NCBI GenBank assembly: GCA_002305015.1
Contig: DBPW01000009.1
Coordinates: 1-45,891 of the forward strand
Length of the DNA: 45,891 nt
Direction: 5' to 3'
Source: Bacteroidales bacterium UBA1410
GTDB taxonomy: Bacteria > Bacteroidota > Bacteroidia > Bacteroidales > Dysgonomonadaceae
Program-made: the position numbers and the translations under genes
Shown: piece by piece, positions 7,758 to 15,844 of the stretch
Layout: each line of letters opens with the position of its first letter
Numbering within the stretch: position 1 is the first letter of the stretch
The notes under the pieces: model-generated
What the model saw: only the letters and a program-made list of their open reading frames with translations
The model's database searches: none
Told to the model about the DNA's origin: nothing

Positions 7758-8531
7758 ATGAAACAATTTCGTATGCTGCTGATTTTGTGGATTGCTTTTG
7801 GAGCAATTCTTTCGGCTCAATGCAGAAAAGACTCCACGCAATATACTTTTCTGCTTACGGGTGCCTCGTTTGCTTCGCCCAATAACGGGTGGTTTGAAGT
7901 GGGTTGCGATTTGGTGGGTGCAATACCACTTAACCGCGCTATAGGCGGGGAAGCCATTGCAAATACGGCCAACCGAATGATCAACGGCACACTGTATAGC
8001 AAAGAAGAGTTTGAAAATGTGGATGCCTTGGTGATTATGCAGGTGCACAATCAGGACGTTTTCGATGAGTCGCAGCTCAAACCCAATTACACCGATTACG
8101 AAACGCCTTTCGATCGGAGTAATTATGCCGCGGCTTTCGATTATGTTATAAAACGATACCTTGCCGAATGTTATAACCTGAAATTCAACAAACAGTCGCG
8201 CTACTACAATAGCAAATATGGCAAACCGGCAGTGATTGTGTTGTGTACCGACTGGCTCGATGCGCGCGTGACTTACAATACTTCGGTGCGGAAATTGGCT
8301 GCAAAATGGGGATTTCCGTTGGTGGAATTCGACAAGTACATCGGGTTTTCAAAAAATACCGTTCATCCCGTTACCGGCGAGCAAATGAGTTTGCTTTTCT
8401 CGGGCGACAAGCAGGAAATCGACGGCATTACCTACGGATGGCATCCCGAAAATGGAAAAGATGCTTACATTCAACGACGTATGGGGGCTATTTTTGCCGA
8501 TACCATGCAGAGGATTTTCCCCGTAAAATAA
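7758..8531 (+). CDS. Exported SGNH/GDSL-like protein, DUF5040 family
   Basis: The start at 7758 gives a signal peptide (MKQFRMLLILWIAFGAILSA) ending at AQC, possibly a non-canonical lipobox; longer upstream readings lack a leader. The mature part resembles SGNH hydrolases: block I is TGASFASP with candidate nucleophile Ser37, block II is IGGEAIANTANRM, and YGWHPENGKDAYI near the C-terminus supplies a histidine as in block V, though the acid partner is not clear. 257 residues. I recognise it as the Bacteroidales DUF5040 family; substrate unknown, possibly esters or acetyl groups on glycans. It converges with sdaA with only 5 bases between the stops and no terminator seen. Confidence 0.7.
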   Translation: MKQFRMLLILWIAFGAILSAQCRKDSTQYTFLLTGASFASPNNGWFEVGCDLVGAIPLNRAIGGEAIANTANRMINGTLYSKEEFENVDALVIMQVHNQDVFDESQLKPNYTDYETPFDRSNYAAAFDYVIKRYLAECYNLKFNKQSRYYNSKYGKPAVIVLCTDWLDARVTYNTSVRKLAAKWGFPLVEFDKYIGFSKNTVHPVTGEQMSLLFSGDKQEIDGITYGWHPENGKDAYIQRRMGAIFADTMQRIFPVK

Positions 8532-8536
8532 GATTA

Positions 8537-9742
8537 TCAGCCCTTTTTCCTGTAATGCTTTGCCAGTCCGCCGGCGGCCGTTTCCTTGTAGAGGCTGGGA
8601 AGGGCGTGCCCGGTTTCTTTCATGACTTCGACCACATGATCGAAACTCACGTGGTGTTTGCCGTCGGAAAAAGTAGCATAGATGTTGGAATCGAATGCAC
8701 GAGCAGCGGCAATTGCGTTACGCTCGATGCAGGGAATCTGCACCAAGCCTCCCACCGGATCGCACGTTAAACCCAAATGGTGTTCCAACGCCAGTTCGGC
8801 CGCATATTCGATTTGAGCGGGCGATCCGCCGAAAAGCTGACAGGCAGCGGCGGCGGCCATAGCACAGGCAACGCCCACTTCGCCCTGACAGCCGACTTCG
8901 GCTCCCGATATGGATGCATTGGCTTTGACAACGTTTCCAAACAAGCCGGCTGTGGCCAGTGCACGCAGAATGCGTATCTCCAAAAAATTGCGTGTGGTTT
9001 GCAAATAATACAATACGGCCGGAAGAACGCCGCTTGAACCGCAGGTGGGGGCCGTCACAATTTCGCCTCCCGCGGCATTCTCTTCGGCAACCGCCAGGGC
9101 ATAAGCATACAAGGCTCCCCGGCTGCGCATGGTATCAGTATATCCTTTCGATTTCACAAAATAGGTAGCGGCTTTTCTGCGAACGCCTAATCCCCCGGGT
9201 AACATACCTTCGTTTTTCAGTCCGTTTTCGATAGACCGGCACATCACTTTCCACACTTCGCTCAAATAGTCCCAGATTTCTTTCCCTTCGCATTTTTCTA
9301 CATATTCCCAATACGAAGCCCCTTCGCTTTCGCACCACTCCTGAATATCGGATATATGGCTCAAGGGATAGACCGACGCATCCGGATTGTCGCGCCAATT
9401 TTCGTTGGCCAACGCTCCACCTCCTACGCTGAAAACTGTCCAACTATCGACAATTTGATCGGCTTTAATGGCTTCAAACTTCATCCCGTTAGGATGAAAC
9501 GGAAGGAAAATTGCAGGTTCCCAAACGATTTCGGTGGGAGACAGCGGTTCCAACACGCTCAGGATGGCTACATCGGTCATGTGCCCTTTTCCTGTTGCCG
9601 CAAGACTTCCATAGAGGGTAACCCGATACTTGTCGACGTGCGGATTTCTCTCGGCAAACAGCTTGGCTGCGTTTTTCGGACCGAGGGTATGACTACTCGA
9701 AGGGCCGTTGCCGATTCGGTATAATTCTTTTAGTGTTTCCAT
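8537..9742 (-). CDS. sdaA: L-serine ammonia-lyase, iron-sulfur type
   Basis: Converts L-serine to pyruvate and ammonia with a [4Fe-4S] cluster, in amino-acid fermentation. Single-chain form of 401 residues, beta domain first. Start at 9742 gives METLKELYRIGNGPSSSHT, the family N-terminus; the upstream 27 codons are untranslated leader. Motifs: GPSSSHTLGPKNAA, TCGSSGVLPAV, GCQGEVGVACAM and TCDPVGGLVQIPCIERNA, whose cysteines are the cluster ligands. A -7 box CAAAGGTA (plus-strand reading) sits 27 bases upstream, so it may be transcribed apart from the LytTR gene 56 bases upstream, although both lie on the same strand. Confidence 0.95.
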   Translation of the reverse strand: METLKELYRIGNGPSSSHTLGPKNAAKLFAERNPHVDKYRVTLYGSLAATGKGHMTDVAILSVLEPLSPTEIVWEPAIFLPFHPNGMKFEAIKADQIVDSWTVFSVGGGALANENWRDNPDASVYPLSHISDIQEWCESEGASYWEYVEKCEGKEIWDYLSEVWKVMCRSIENGLKNEGMLPGGLGVRRKAATYFVKSKGYTDTMRSRGALYAYALAVAEENAAGGEIVTAPTCGSSGVLPAVLYYLQTTRNFLEIRILRALATAGLFGNVVKANASISGAEVGCQGEVGVACAMAAAAACQLFGGSPAQIEYAAELALEHHLGLTCDPVGGLVQIPCIERNAIAAARAFDSNIYATFSDGKHHVSFDHVVEVMKETGHALPSLYKETAAGGLAKHYRKKG

Positions 9743-9768
9743 TTTCGAGATGTATTTACGAGACGCAA

Positions 9769-9776
9769 CAAAGGTA
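9769..9776 (-). promoter_or_regulatory. -7 box of sdaA
   Basis: TACCTTTG on the minus strand, 27 bases before the sdaA start. No clear -33 box. Confidence 0.45.
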
Positions 9777-9798
9777 AAGAAAAAATCGCCTGCATCTA

Positions 9799-10566
9799 TC
9801 AGTCGGCGTTTCCCATATACCACTCCTTAAAATCGGCATTACGTGCCCTGCTGACAATGATTTTCTCGGGAGTATCCACCGAAAGGTTAATCGACAATCT
9901 TCCTCCGAACCATACTGTAAGATCGGTGATGGCGCGATGAGAAACGATATACTGCCTGTTTGCCCTGAAAAACATAGAGGGGTTCAATTGCCTGTACAAC
10001 TCATCCAACGAGGCATCCACGGTATATGTTTGCTTATTGAAGCAAACAATCTTTGCCATTTTATATGCTGTATAAATGAATGCGATTTCTTCTACCGGAA
10101 GAGGGATGAGCTTATCTTTATAAGGAATGAGAAAATGTTTTCGGTGAGCGCTTTTCGTCTCGCGTATAGAGGATACGATCTGTTCTACGAGATGGGTATT
10201 GTTATCCTTGAACGAAAAAACTTTCAACTTGTCTAATGCCTTGCTCAGGCTCTTTCTGTTGATGGGCTTAAGCAGATAATCGATGCTGTTTACCTCAAAA
10301 GCTTTTAGTGCATATTCATCGTAAGCCGTGGTGAAAATTATCGGACAATGAACCTCTGTTTTATCAAAAATGGCAAACGAGTCGCCATCGGCAAGGTGAA
10401 TGTCCATAAACACCAAATCGGGGGAAGGATTGGCAGAAAACCATTCAACACTCTCTTCAACGCTCTGCAATACGGCAACAATCGAAATAGTATCGTCCAA
10501 CTGTCCTATCAATCGCTCAAGACTTCGGGCAGCCACATATTCGTCTTCCACAATAACAGCTTTCAT
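9799..10566 (-). CDS. LytTR-family response regulator
   Basis: Two-domain transcription regulator of 255 residues. The receiver domain (1-120) has acidic pocket VEDE (E7,D8), phosphorylatable Asp55 in VFMDIHL, TTAYDEYALKAF and Lys100 in YLLKPI. The LytTR DNA-binding domain (about 145-250) has the family pattern FLIPYKDKLIPLPVEEIAFIY, MFFRANRQYIVSHRAI and the closing IIVSRARNADFKEW. It is the partner of the histidine kinase encoded 23 bases upstream. Regulators of this kind bind paired direct repeats near target promoters; targets here are unknown, though sdaA and the kinase operon itself are nearest. Confidence 0.93.
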   Translation of the reverse strand: MKAVIVEDEYVAARSLERLIGQLDDTISIVAVLQSVEESVEWFSANPSPDLVFMDIHLADGDSFAIFDKTEVHCPIIFTTAYDEYALKAFEVNSIDYLLKPINRKSLSKALDKLKVFSFKDNNTHLVEQIVSSIRETKSAHRKHFLIPYKDKLIPLPVEEIAFIYTAYKMAKIVCFNKQTYTVDASLDELYRQLNPSMFFRANRQYIVSHRAITDLTVWFGGRLSINLSVDTPEKIIVSRARNADFKEWYMGNAD

Positions 10567-10589
10567 CTTGTATCCTTTTTATATCAACA

Positions 10590-11687
10590 TTAAAAAACCT
10601 GTTTATCTTTACTGATTTCAATGCTTTTGATGAGCGGTATTTCCACAGCAAAATGCCGATCGTCGGCCTCCACAAGAATCTCTTTCCCAAACATCAGTCT
10701 GTAACGCTCGTTTAGGTTAGTGAGCCCGAGTCCGCGGCTATCCTGTTCGCTCTGCTTAATCTGCAGATTGTTTTCTACCCGTATTGTTTCACGGGGTGTA
10801 CTTTGGATAACAATCCTGAGCGGATTCTTTCGGCTGATCACATTATGTTTCACTGCATTTTCGATCAGCAGCTGCAAACCAAACGGCACAATGAAGCAAT
10901 CTTTGTGATCGTCGTTGATGGTGCATTGAACCGACAACCCATCGTTGTACCTGATCTTCATGAGATAAATATAGGAATCGATAAATTGCAGTTCATCCGC
11001 AACTTTTGTTGCCGCGCGGTCTTGCATTGTGTAACGAAAAACGGCCGACAGTTGCTCAACATATTCGTGGGCTCGTTCATCGTCATACCCGATTAATCCG
11101 TTGAGGGTATTAAGGGAGTTGAAAAGGAAATGGGGATCGGTCTGATTTTTCAGTGCATTGTACCGGTTACGAAGATTCTCAATAACCAGATTCTGATTCT
11201 CTGTCATATTTTTTTGATTCTGATTGATCAGATATATCAGAGCGGTAAAGAGAAACGAAATAATGAGTATCGTCACATCTTTCACATAATGAAGCGTGGA
11301 ATATATCTTACCGGACACTTTGCCCCGATACCACCACCATTGCATTTTAGAGAGCACCGGACTGAAGAAGGCCGTAATAAGAAACAACACCACCAGCAGT
11401 ATCCACATCTTATACCGGTGACGGCTGTTGGTATACCGTGTAATGGCCCAAAACTGAAACCGAAACAAAAAGTAAAAGAGCAGTGTGTTTAATAGGAGCG
11501 ATATTACCGATTTTATGGATATCAGATCGGAAATACGCATATGCATTCTGCTGTCGATTGATATGGCGTAAATAGACGATGAGAGTAGGATGAAGGCTAA
11601 AACAAAACTTAAAATAATAGCAGCCGTAAGGGCTGTTTTCTTATCGTAACCCAGAAAAAAAGATTGTTCTTTACTCCGCAATTTCAT
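10590..11687 (-). CDS. LytS-type sensor histidine kinase
   Basis: Integral-membrane kinase of 365 residues with four predicted membrane helices (about 20-42, 57-82, 94-112, 136-155) and no large external sensor domain. The His_kinase block is QTDPHFLFNSLNTLNGLI with phosphorylated His186, followed by an ATPase domain: QLLIENAVKHN (N box) and SRGLGLTNLNERY (G box). This YehU/LytS class pairs with LytTR regulators, and the regulator gene follows after 23 bases. The stimulus is not predictable; with so little outside the membrane it may sense the bilayer or a small partner. A set of inverted repeats lies upstream of the gene. Confidence 0.93.
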   Translation of the reverse strand: MKLRSKEQSFFLGYDKKTALTAAIILSFVLAFILLSSSIYAISIDSRMHMRISDLISIKSVISLLLNTLLFYFLFRFQFWAITRYTNSRHRYKMWILLVVLFLITAFFSPVLSKMQWWWYRGKVSGKIYSTLHYVKDVTILIISFLFTALIYLINQNQKNMTENQNLVIENLRNRYNALKNQTDPHFLFNSLNTLNGLIGYDDERAHEYVEQLSAVFRYTMQDRAATKVADELQFIDSYIYLMKIRYNDGLSVQCTINDDHKDCFIVPFGLQLLIENAVKHNVISRKNPLRIVIQSTPRETIRVENNLQIKQSEQDSRGLGLTNLNERYRLMFGKEILVEADDRHFAVEIPLIKSIEISKDKQVF

Positions 11688-11744
11688 ATGCCAACTTTTT
11701 TGAGGAAAAAAACTCTATTACCGCCGTTGCCGGTTGCTTTGCAG

Positions 11745-11752
11745 CAAATGTA
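11745..11752 (-). promoter_or_regulatory. -7 box of the LytS/LytTR operon
   Basis: TACATTTG on the minus strand, about 57 bases before the kinase start. The -33 position is only a partial match. Confidence 0.45.
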
Positions 11753-11786
11753 TAAAAAAAGTGCCACTTGCAGCATACATAACAAA

Positions 11787-11924
11787 TGGCAGTGACTGCC
11801 AATTTGAGAAAAAAACTCAACAAACTGTTCATACCAACGATGAGCAGTTTGTCGAGTCAATTTACCGAACATGATTTTATCCCAAAATAACCATCCTTAT
11901 CATCCCCATCATCTGTTCGGTAAA
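11787..11924. promoter_or_regulatory. Cluster of inverted repeats between kinase and beta-barrel genes
   Basis: Four inverted repeats in 140 bases: TGGCAGT-G-ACTGCCA (11787-11801, perfect); TTGAG-A7-CTCAA (11804-11820); CAAACTG/CAGTTTG (11821-11827 and 11845-11851); and TTTACCGAACA/TGTTCGGTAAA (11861-11871 and 11914-11924, perfect 11-bp arms, 42 bases apart). A variant of the second element, TTGAGGA7CTC, recurs near 11700-11715 in the kinase leader. None has a T-run, so they are not simple terminators; operator sites or mRNA structure are more likely. Confidence 0.5.
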
Positions 11925-11929
11925 CCTAT

Positions 11930-12559
11930 TTAGAATCGATAACCTAAGCCTAAGCTAACAACCTGGCTACGCAATTTTGCATCATCTTTGAGCCTGTCAA
12001 GCTGATTGATGACTCCCACCTGATATGTGGCATTGATCTGAAATTTGTTGTTCAACTCGTAACCCAACAATGCACCGAATCCAAAATCCCAACGGTTCAT
12101 TTCTTTATCGCCATCCACTTTTTTGTAAAGATCGATATTATCGGCATTCTTAATCTTTCTCTTCGCATCGAATCCGAGGCCGACAAAAGGACCAACTCCT
12201 CCATAGAAGCGACCGTTACCCAGATTGGTTTGTCCTATTGCATATATAGGAATCTGCATTCCCCACTGTTCGAAATTGTCATTTTTAGCGCCTTCTTTCT
12301 TTATTTTGGAAGTTCTGTAAAAAAACGACAATTCGGGTTGAATGGCAAAATTTTCATGCAGATCAATCTTCATAAAACCGCCCAGATTGGGACCCGCTTT
12401 CATCCTGCTGCTATAATTGTCCAGATCGGACAGAAAGAAGTTTGACATATTAAGTTCAGCCTTAACTCCATAACTAATGGGCGATTGCGCATTAACTTTT
12501 ACTAAACCGGCTGTCATTAAAAGCGATAAACATGCTAAATAAATCTTTTTCATTTTCAT
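11930..12559 (-). CDS. Outer-membrane beta-barrel protein (PorT/OMP_b-brl family)
   Basis: A 209-residue exported protein. Signal peptide to about residue 24 (LVKVNAQ), then alternating beta strands with glycine/aromatic pattern (YGVKAELNMSNF, NLGGFMKIDLHENFAIQPELSF, GRFYGGVGPFVGLGF, NKFQINATYQVGVI) and a terminal strand ending in GLGYRF, the C-terminal aromatic expected for BAM-assembled barrels. About eight strands. Role unknown; small barrels of this family are common in the phylum. Start is 12559 or the second Met at 12553. Alone on the minus strand, upstream of the LytS operon. Confidence 0.82.
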   Translation of the reverse strand: MKMKKIYLACLSLLMTAGLVKVNAQSPISYGVKAELNMSNFFLSDLDNYSSRMKAGPNLGGFMKIDLHENFAIQPELSFFYRTSKIKKEGAKNDNFEQWGMQIPIYAIGQTNLGNGRFYGGVGPFVGLGFDAKRKIKNADNIDLYKKVDGDKEMNRWDFGFGALLGYELNNKFQINATYQVGVINQLDRLKDDAKLRSQVVSLGLGYRF

Positions 12560-12618
12560 TGTTTTACAATTTAATCGTTAGTAAATCAGAAACATTTTTA
12601 TTTCCTGTTTTGTTGGTG

Positions 12619-12626
12619 CAAAGGTA
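12619..12626 (-). promoter_or_regulatory. -7 box of the beta-barrel gene
   Basis: TACCTTTG on the minus strand, 60 bases before the start codon. No clear -33 box. Confidence 0.45.
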
Positions 12627-12773
12627 GGCATCATAAAGCCCTTCGATTCGGAAATCATATCCAAGTGCTATTTTTCGGCACCGAAATGCAATAAAATCAT
12701 ACCGAAGCAATAAGGAATAATATTGGCAGAAATTGCAATTCATCGACAAAATCGGCCATTTCGTCAACACATT

Positions 12774-12983
12774 ATGTTGTCGCTTGGTATGCTGGTGATT
12801 TTTTGTATTGTGGGATATAGTACCGATGATAAGGAAGAAGAAAATAGCGAGTCGGTTCGTTTAATTTCAATAACCGCCGGCAGGGTCACAAAAGAAGGCG
12901 GAAGCACAGGCCGGCGGGGGAAGGGATACGGTGATGAGAATGATTATGAAACGATGCTGCACAAAAAAAGCGCCCTGCAATGA
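12774..12983 (+). pseudogene. Possible decayed lipoprotein fragment
   Basis: A 69-codon reading begins MLSLGMLVIFCIVGYSTDDKEEEN. It looks like a lipoprotein leader in which the anchor cysteine (expected in VGCS) has become tyrosine, a one-base change from TGT to TAT. After residue 40 the sequence is Gly/Lys-rich and unlike any family, and the last codons run into the terminator hairpin. No promoter or clear ribosome site. Either a remnant or chance. The rest of 12560-13016 holds the barrel gene's upstream region and the terminator. Confidence 0.25.
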
Positions 12984-12995
12984 GGCGCTTTTTTT
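12963..12995. terminator. Bidirectional terminator after GAPDH
   Basis: Stem A7GCGCC (12963-12974) / GGCGCT7 (12984-12995), 9-base loop; A-run and T-run make it usable on both strands. It lies 22 bases past the GAPDH stop. Confidence 0.88.
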
Positions 12996-13016
12996 ATGCA
13001 TATCGAGAAAATTCGA

Positions 13017-14027
13017 TTAATTGTCTCCGTTTACTTTTGCCATGTGGGCAATCAGGTCGAGCACTTTGTTGGAATATCCCCATTCGTTGTCGTACCAGCT
13101 GATCACTTTCACGAATGTCGGGCTCAGTTGAATACCTGCTTTTTCGTCGAAGATGGAAGTGCGGGGATCGCCAATGAAGTCGCTCGATACCACATCTTCG
13201 TTGGTGTAGCCGAGAATACCTTTCAATTCGCCTTCCGAAGCTTCTTTCATTGCTTTGCAAATTTCTTCGTAAGTGGTTTCTTTTGCCAAACGCACCGTTA
13301 AGTCAACCACGGAAACATCGAGGGTAGGAACACGCATCGACATGCCGGTAAGTTTTCCGTTCAATTCGGGAATCACTTTACCTACTGCTTTTGCAGCACC
13401 TGTTGACGAAGGAATGATGTTGGCCGAAGCTGCACGTCCGCCTCTCCAATCTTTCTTTGAAGGACCGTCAACGGTTTTTTGAGTAGCTGTGGTAGAGTGA
13501 ACGGTGGTCATCAACCCTTCGAGTACGCCGAACTTGTCGTGAAGCACTTTGGTAATCGGTGCAAGACAGTTGGTGGTACATGAAGCGTTGGATACAAATT
13601 GTTCGCCTTTGGTGTACGTTTTTTCGTTAACGCCACATACATACATACGGGTATCGTCTTTCGAAGGAGCCGACATGATCACATATTTGGCACCTGCAGT
13701 GATATGCCCTTTGGCTTTCTCCTTGGTAAGGAACAAACCGGTAGATTCTACTACGTAATCGGCACCGATTTCGCCCCATTTCAGGTTAGCAGGATCGGTT
13801 TCGGAGGTAACGCGAATCGTTTTCCCGTTTACTACCAAGTTGCCGTCTTTGATATCGATCGTACCCTTAAACTGACCGTGTACGGTGTCATATTTCAACA
13901 TATATGCGATGTAATCTACATCGAGCAAATCGTTGATACCTACTACTTCAATATCGTTTCTTGTTTGAGCTGCACGGAAAACCAAACGTCCGATACGTCC
14001 GAATCCGTTAATACCTACTTTAATCAT
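13017..14027 (-). CDS. gap: Glyceraldehyde-3-phosphate dehydrogenase, type I
   Basis: Glycolytic enzyme that oxidises glyceraldehyde-3-phosphate to 1,3-bisphosphoglycerate with NAD and phosphate. NAD-binding start MIKVGINGFGRIGRLVF; Asp33 in GINDL favours NAD over NADP. Catalytic Cys150 in SNASCTTNCLAP with partner His177 in TTVHS. Later motifs RAASANIIPSSTGAAKAV and SWYDNEWGYSNKVLDL are intact. 336 residues, normal. It has its own promoter and terminator and is likely highly expressed. The gene name gap is used in the general sense; a second copy elsewhere cannot be excluded. Confidence 0.97.
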   Translation of the reverse strand: MIKVGINGFGRIGRLVFRAAQTRNDIEVVGINDLLDVDYIAYMLKYDTVHGQFKGTIDIKDGNLVVNGKTIRVTSETDPANLKWGEIGADYVVESTGLFLTKEKAKGHITAGAKYVIMSAPSKDDTRMYVCGVNEKTYTKGEQFVSNASCTTNCLAPITKVLHDKFGVLEGLMTTVHSTTATQKTVDGPSKKDWRGGRAASANIIPSSTGAAKAVGKVIPELNGKLTGMSMRVPTLDVSVVDLTVRLAKETTYEEICKAMKEASEGELKGILGYTNEDVVSSDFIGDPRTSIFDEKAGIQLSPTFVKVISWYDNEWGYSNKVLDLIAHMAKVNGDN

Positions 14028-14084
14028 AATGCAAAAAATTTATTTAATTAAAATTATACCTAAATACACTCTTTTATTCGCTTA

Positions 14085-14115
14085 CAAAAATAGCTATTCT
14101 TTTTATTCGAATAAA
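14085..14115 (-). promoter_or_regulatory. Promoter of gap
   Basis: On the minus strand TTTA (14112-14115, one mismatch to TTTG), 19 bases, TATTTTTG (14085-14092). Leader of about 55 bases to the gap start. Confidence 0.6.
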
Positions 14116-14162
14116 ATTATTCATGTCAAAAACTCTAAAATTCTTCATCATTCTATTGATTT

Positions 14163-15389
14163 TTACTTCAGCATCTTCAATAGTTGCAACATAGCCATGT
14201 TGGCAGCCCGAGAGATGTTCTCTTCACGAAGCGTGCCTGTATGATAGAGTTGGGCATGCTTTTTGCCCTGGTAAAAGGTGCAAATCCATACTGTTCCCAC
14301 CGGTTTTTCATCGCTTCCTCCGGAAGGTCCGGCAATTCCCGAAACGGCTATGCCACAATCGGTTTTCAACAGCGAAGCAACGTTTGCAGCCATCTGTTCA
14401 ACCACAGGCCGACTTACCGCTCCGTGTTTCTCGAGCACATCGGCTGCCACATGCAGCAGAGCGCGTTTTACCTCGTTGGAGTAGGCAATAACGCTTCCCA
14501 TGAAATAATCCGACGCTCCGGGAACCGTGGTGATGCGGTGTGCAATGTAACCGCCGGTGCAGCTTTCGGCCGTGGAAACAGTAAGATGTTTTTCGCGTAA
14601 AGCATTCCCCAACAACTCTTCGAGTGAAGCATCGCCTTCGGCAACCAACAAATCGCCTAACAGGCGGATCAATTTCTCGGCTTGTGCATGCATTTCCTTT
14701 TCGCGTTCATTCCCACGTGCCCACAATCTTAGCCGCACCATCCCGAACGACGGCAGATAGGCAAGCGACAAGCCTTCGGGAAGCTCTTTTTCGAAATCGC
14801 TCAGTTTAATGGCCAAGGCTGATTCCGAAATATCGGAAACCAAAAAAGAGCGTTTAAGATAGGTTTCTGTAGGAAAATGCCGGTGCAATCGGGGAATGAT
14901 TTCATTAGTCATGGCCGTTTTCATTTCGATGGGTACGCCCGGCATGGAAACAAGAATTTGCCGGTTGCGCTCAAACCATAGGATAGGGGCGGTGCCTGCC
15001 GTATTCGGAATAACGGTACATCCTTCGGGAACAAATGCCTGACTTCGGGTGAGTTCATTTATCTCGAGATTTTTCTGCGAAAAAACGGTGCGGATAGTTT
15101 CCAGCACACTTTCGTCGAATACAAGTCGGGTATGAAAATAGCGGCAAAGGGTGTTTTTGGTAATATCGTCCTTGGTCGGCCCTATCCCCCCTGTAAGCAG
15201 CAACACATCGGCTCTGCCAAAAGCAATATCCAGGGCGCGTTCTATCATTTGAGCATTGTCGCCCACCGTGGTAATGGCAACGACTTCAAATCCGTGCGCG
15301 GTAAGCTCACGCGCCATCCATGCCGAATTGGTATCTACAATTTGTCCGATGAGCAATTCATCGCCAATGGTAATAATTTCAATCTTCAT
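14163..15389 (-). CDS. cinA: CinA-family nicotinamide mononucleotide deamidase
   Basis: Two-domain protein of 408 residues. The N-terminal MoCF-like domain (1-170; MKIEIITIGDELLIGQIVDTN, LLTGGIGPTKDDITK) has ADP-ribose pyrophosphatase activity in studied members. The C-terminal CinA domain (about 255-405; STAESCTGGYIAHRIT, GSVIAYSNEVK, AVSGIAGPSGGSDEKPVGTVWI) deamidates NMN in pyridine-nucleotide salvage. The ATG at 15389 is preferred to the upstream in-frame reading because the conserved domain begins there. It is 135 bases beyond the gap gene, same strand, and divergent from rpmE2. Confidence 0.94.
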   Translation of the reverse strand: MKIEIITIGDELLIGQIVDTNSAWMARELTAHGFEVVAITTVGDNAQMIERALDIAFGRADVLLLTGGIGPTKDDITKNTLCRYFHTRLVFDESVLETIRTVFSQKNLEINELTRSQAFVPEGCTVIPNTAGTAPILWFERNRQILVSMPGVPIEMKTAMTNEIIPRLHRHFPTETYLKRSFLVSDISESALAIKLSDFEKELPEGLSLAYLPSFGMVRLRLWARGNEREKEMHAQAEKLIRLLGDLLVAEGDASLEELLGNALREKHLTVSTAESCTGGYIAHRITTVPGASDYFMGSVIAYSNEVKRALLHVAADVLEKHGAVSRPVVEQMAANVASLLKTDCGIAVSGIAGPSGGSDEKPVGTVWICTFYQGKKHAQLYHTGTLREENISRAANMAMLQLLKMLK

Positions 15390-15489
15390 TGTTGTTTCCC
15401 TTCCCATTTATTATAATGCAAAATAACATAGAACTTTTTTCAAAAAGAAAAATAGATCCCATTTATTTTTTTATTCGATTGGAATATTT

Positions 15490-15497
15490 TATCTTTG
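15490..15497 (+). promoter_or_regulatory. -7 box of rpmE2
   Basis: TATCTTTG, exact TAnnTTTG, 30 bases before the rpmE2 start. The upstream -33 area is T-rich without a clear box. Confidence 0.6.
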
Positions 15498-15526
15498 CAA
15501 TCCGAAACATCAAAACTAAAATTATA

Positions 15527-15784
15527 ATGAAGAAAGATATTCATCCGCAAAATTATCGCCCTGTAGTTTTTAAGGATATGTCGAACGACGAGATGTTCAT
15601 TTGTCGCTCTACGATCAATGCAAAAGAAACTATTGAAATTGACGGCGTTACTTATCCGTTGGTGAAACTCGAAATTACCAGTGCATCGCATCCGTTTTAT
15701 ACCGGTAAACAGAAGCTGGTAGATACGGCAGGTCGTGTCGATAAATTCATGAGCCGTTACGGAAATCGAAACAAGAAGAAATAA
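15527..15784 (+). CDS. rpmE2: 50S ribosomal protein L31 type B
   Basis: Large-subunit ribosomal protein of 85 residues: MKKDIHPQNYRPVVFKD, then TYPLVKLEITSASHPFYTGKQK and a basic tail RYGNRNKKK. It lacks the paired cysteines of the zinc-binding type A form (its single Cys, in FICRS, is not in a CxxC), which marks it as type B (YkgM-like). In organisms with both types the B form replaces A under zinc shortage; in this phylum it is usually the only one, so zinc regulation should not be assumed. The start at 15527 is chosen over upstream in-frame codons because of the family N-terminus and the promoter position. Single-gene transcript. Confidence 0.95.
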   Translation: MKKDIHPQNYRPVVFKDMSNDEMFICRSTINAKETIEIDGVTYPLVKLEITSASHPFYTGKQKLVDTAGRVDKFMSRYGNRNKKK

Positions 15785-15807
15785 CTACTGCTTCAGGCAG
15801 AAAAGAT

Positions 15808-15841
15808 AAAAAGCGACGGTTTTTGCATCGTCGCTTTTTTT
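15808..15841. terminator. Terminator between rpmE2 and the nitroreductase-like gene
   Basis: Stem AAAAAGCGACG (15808-15818) / CGTCGCTTTTT (15829-15839), 10-base loop, T-run on the plus strand and A-run usable for the convergent gene. Confidence 0.9.
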
Positions 15842-15844
15842 ATT

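Noticed and set aside
12963..12995. GAPDH-side hairpin as a riboswitch or small RNA
   Set aside because: Short stem with T-run placed just after the stop codon; an ordinary terminator.
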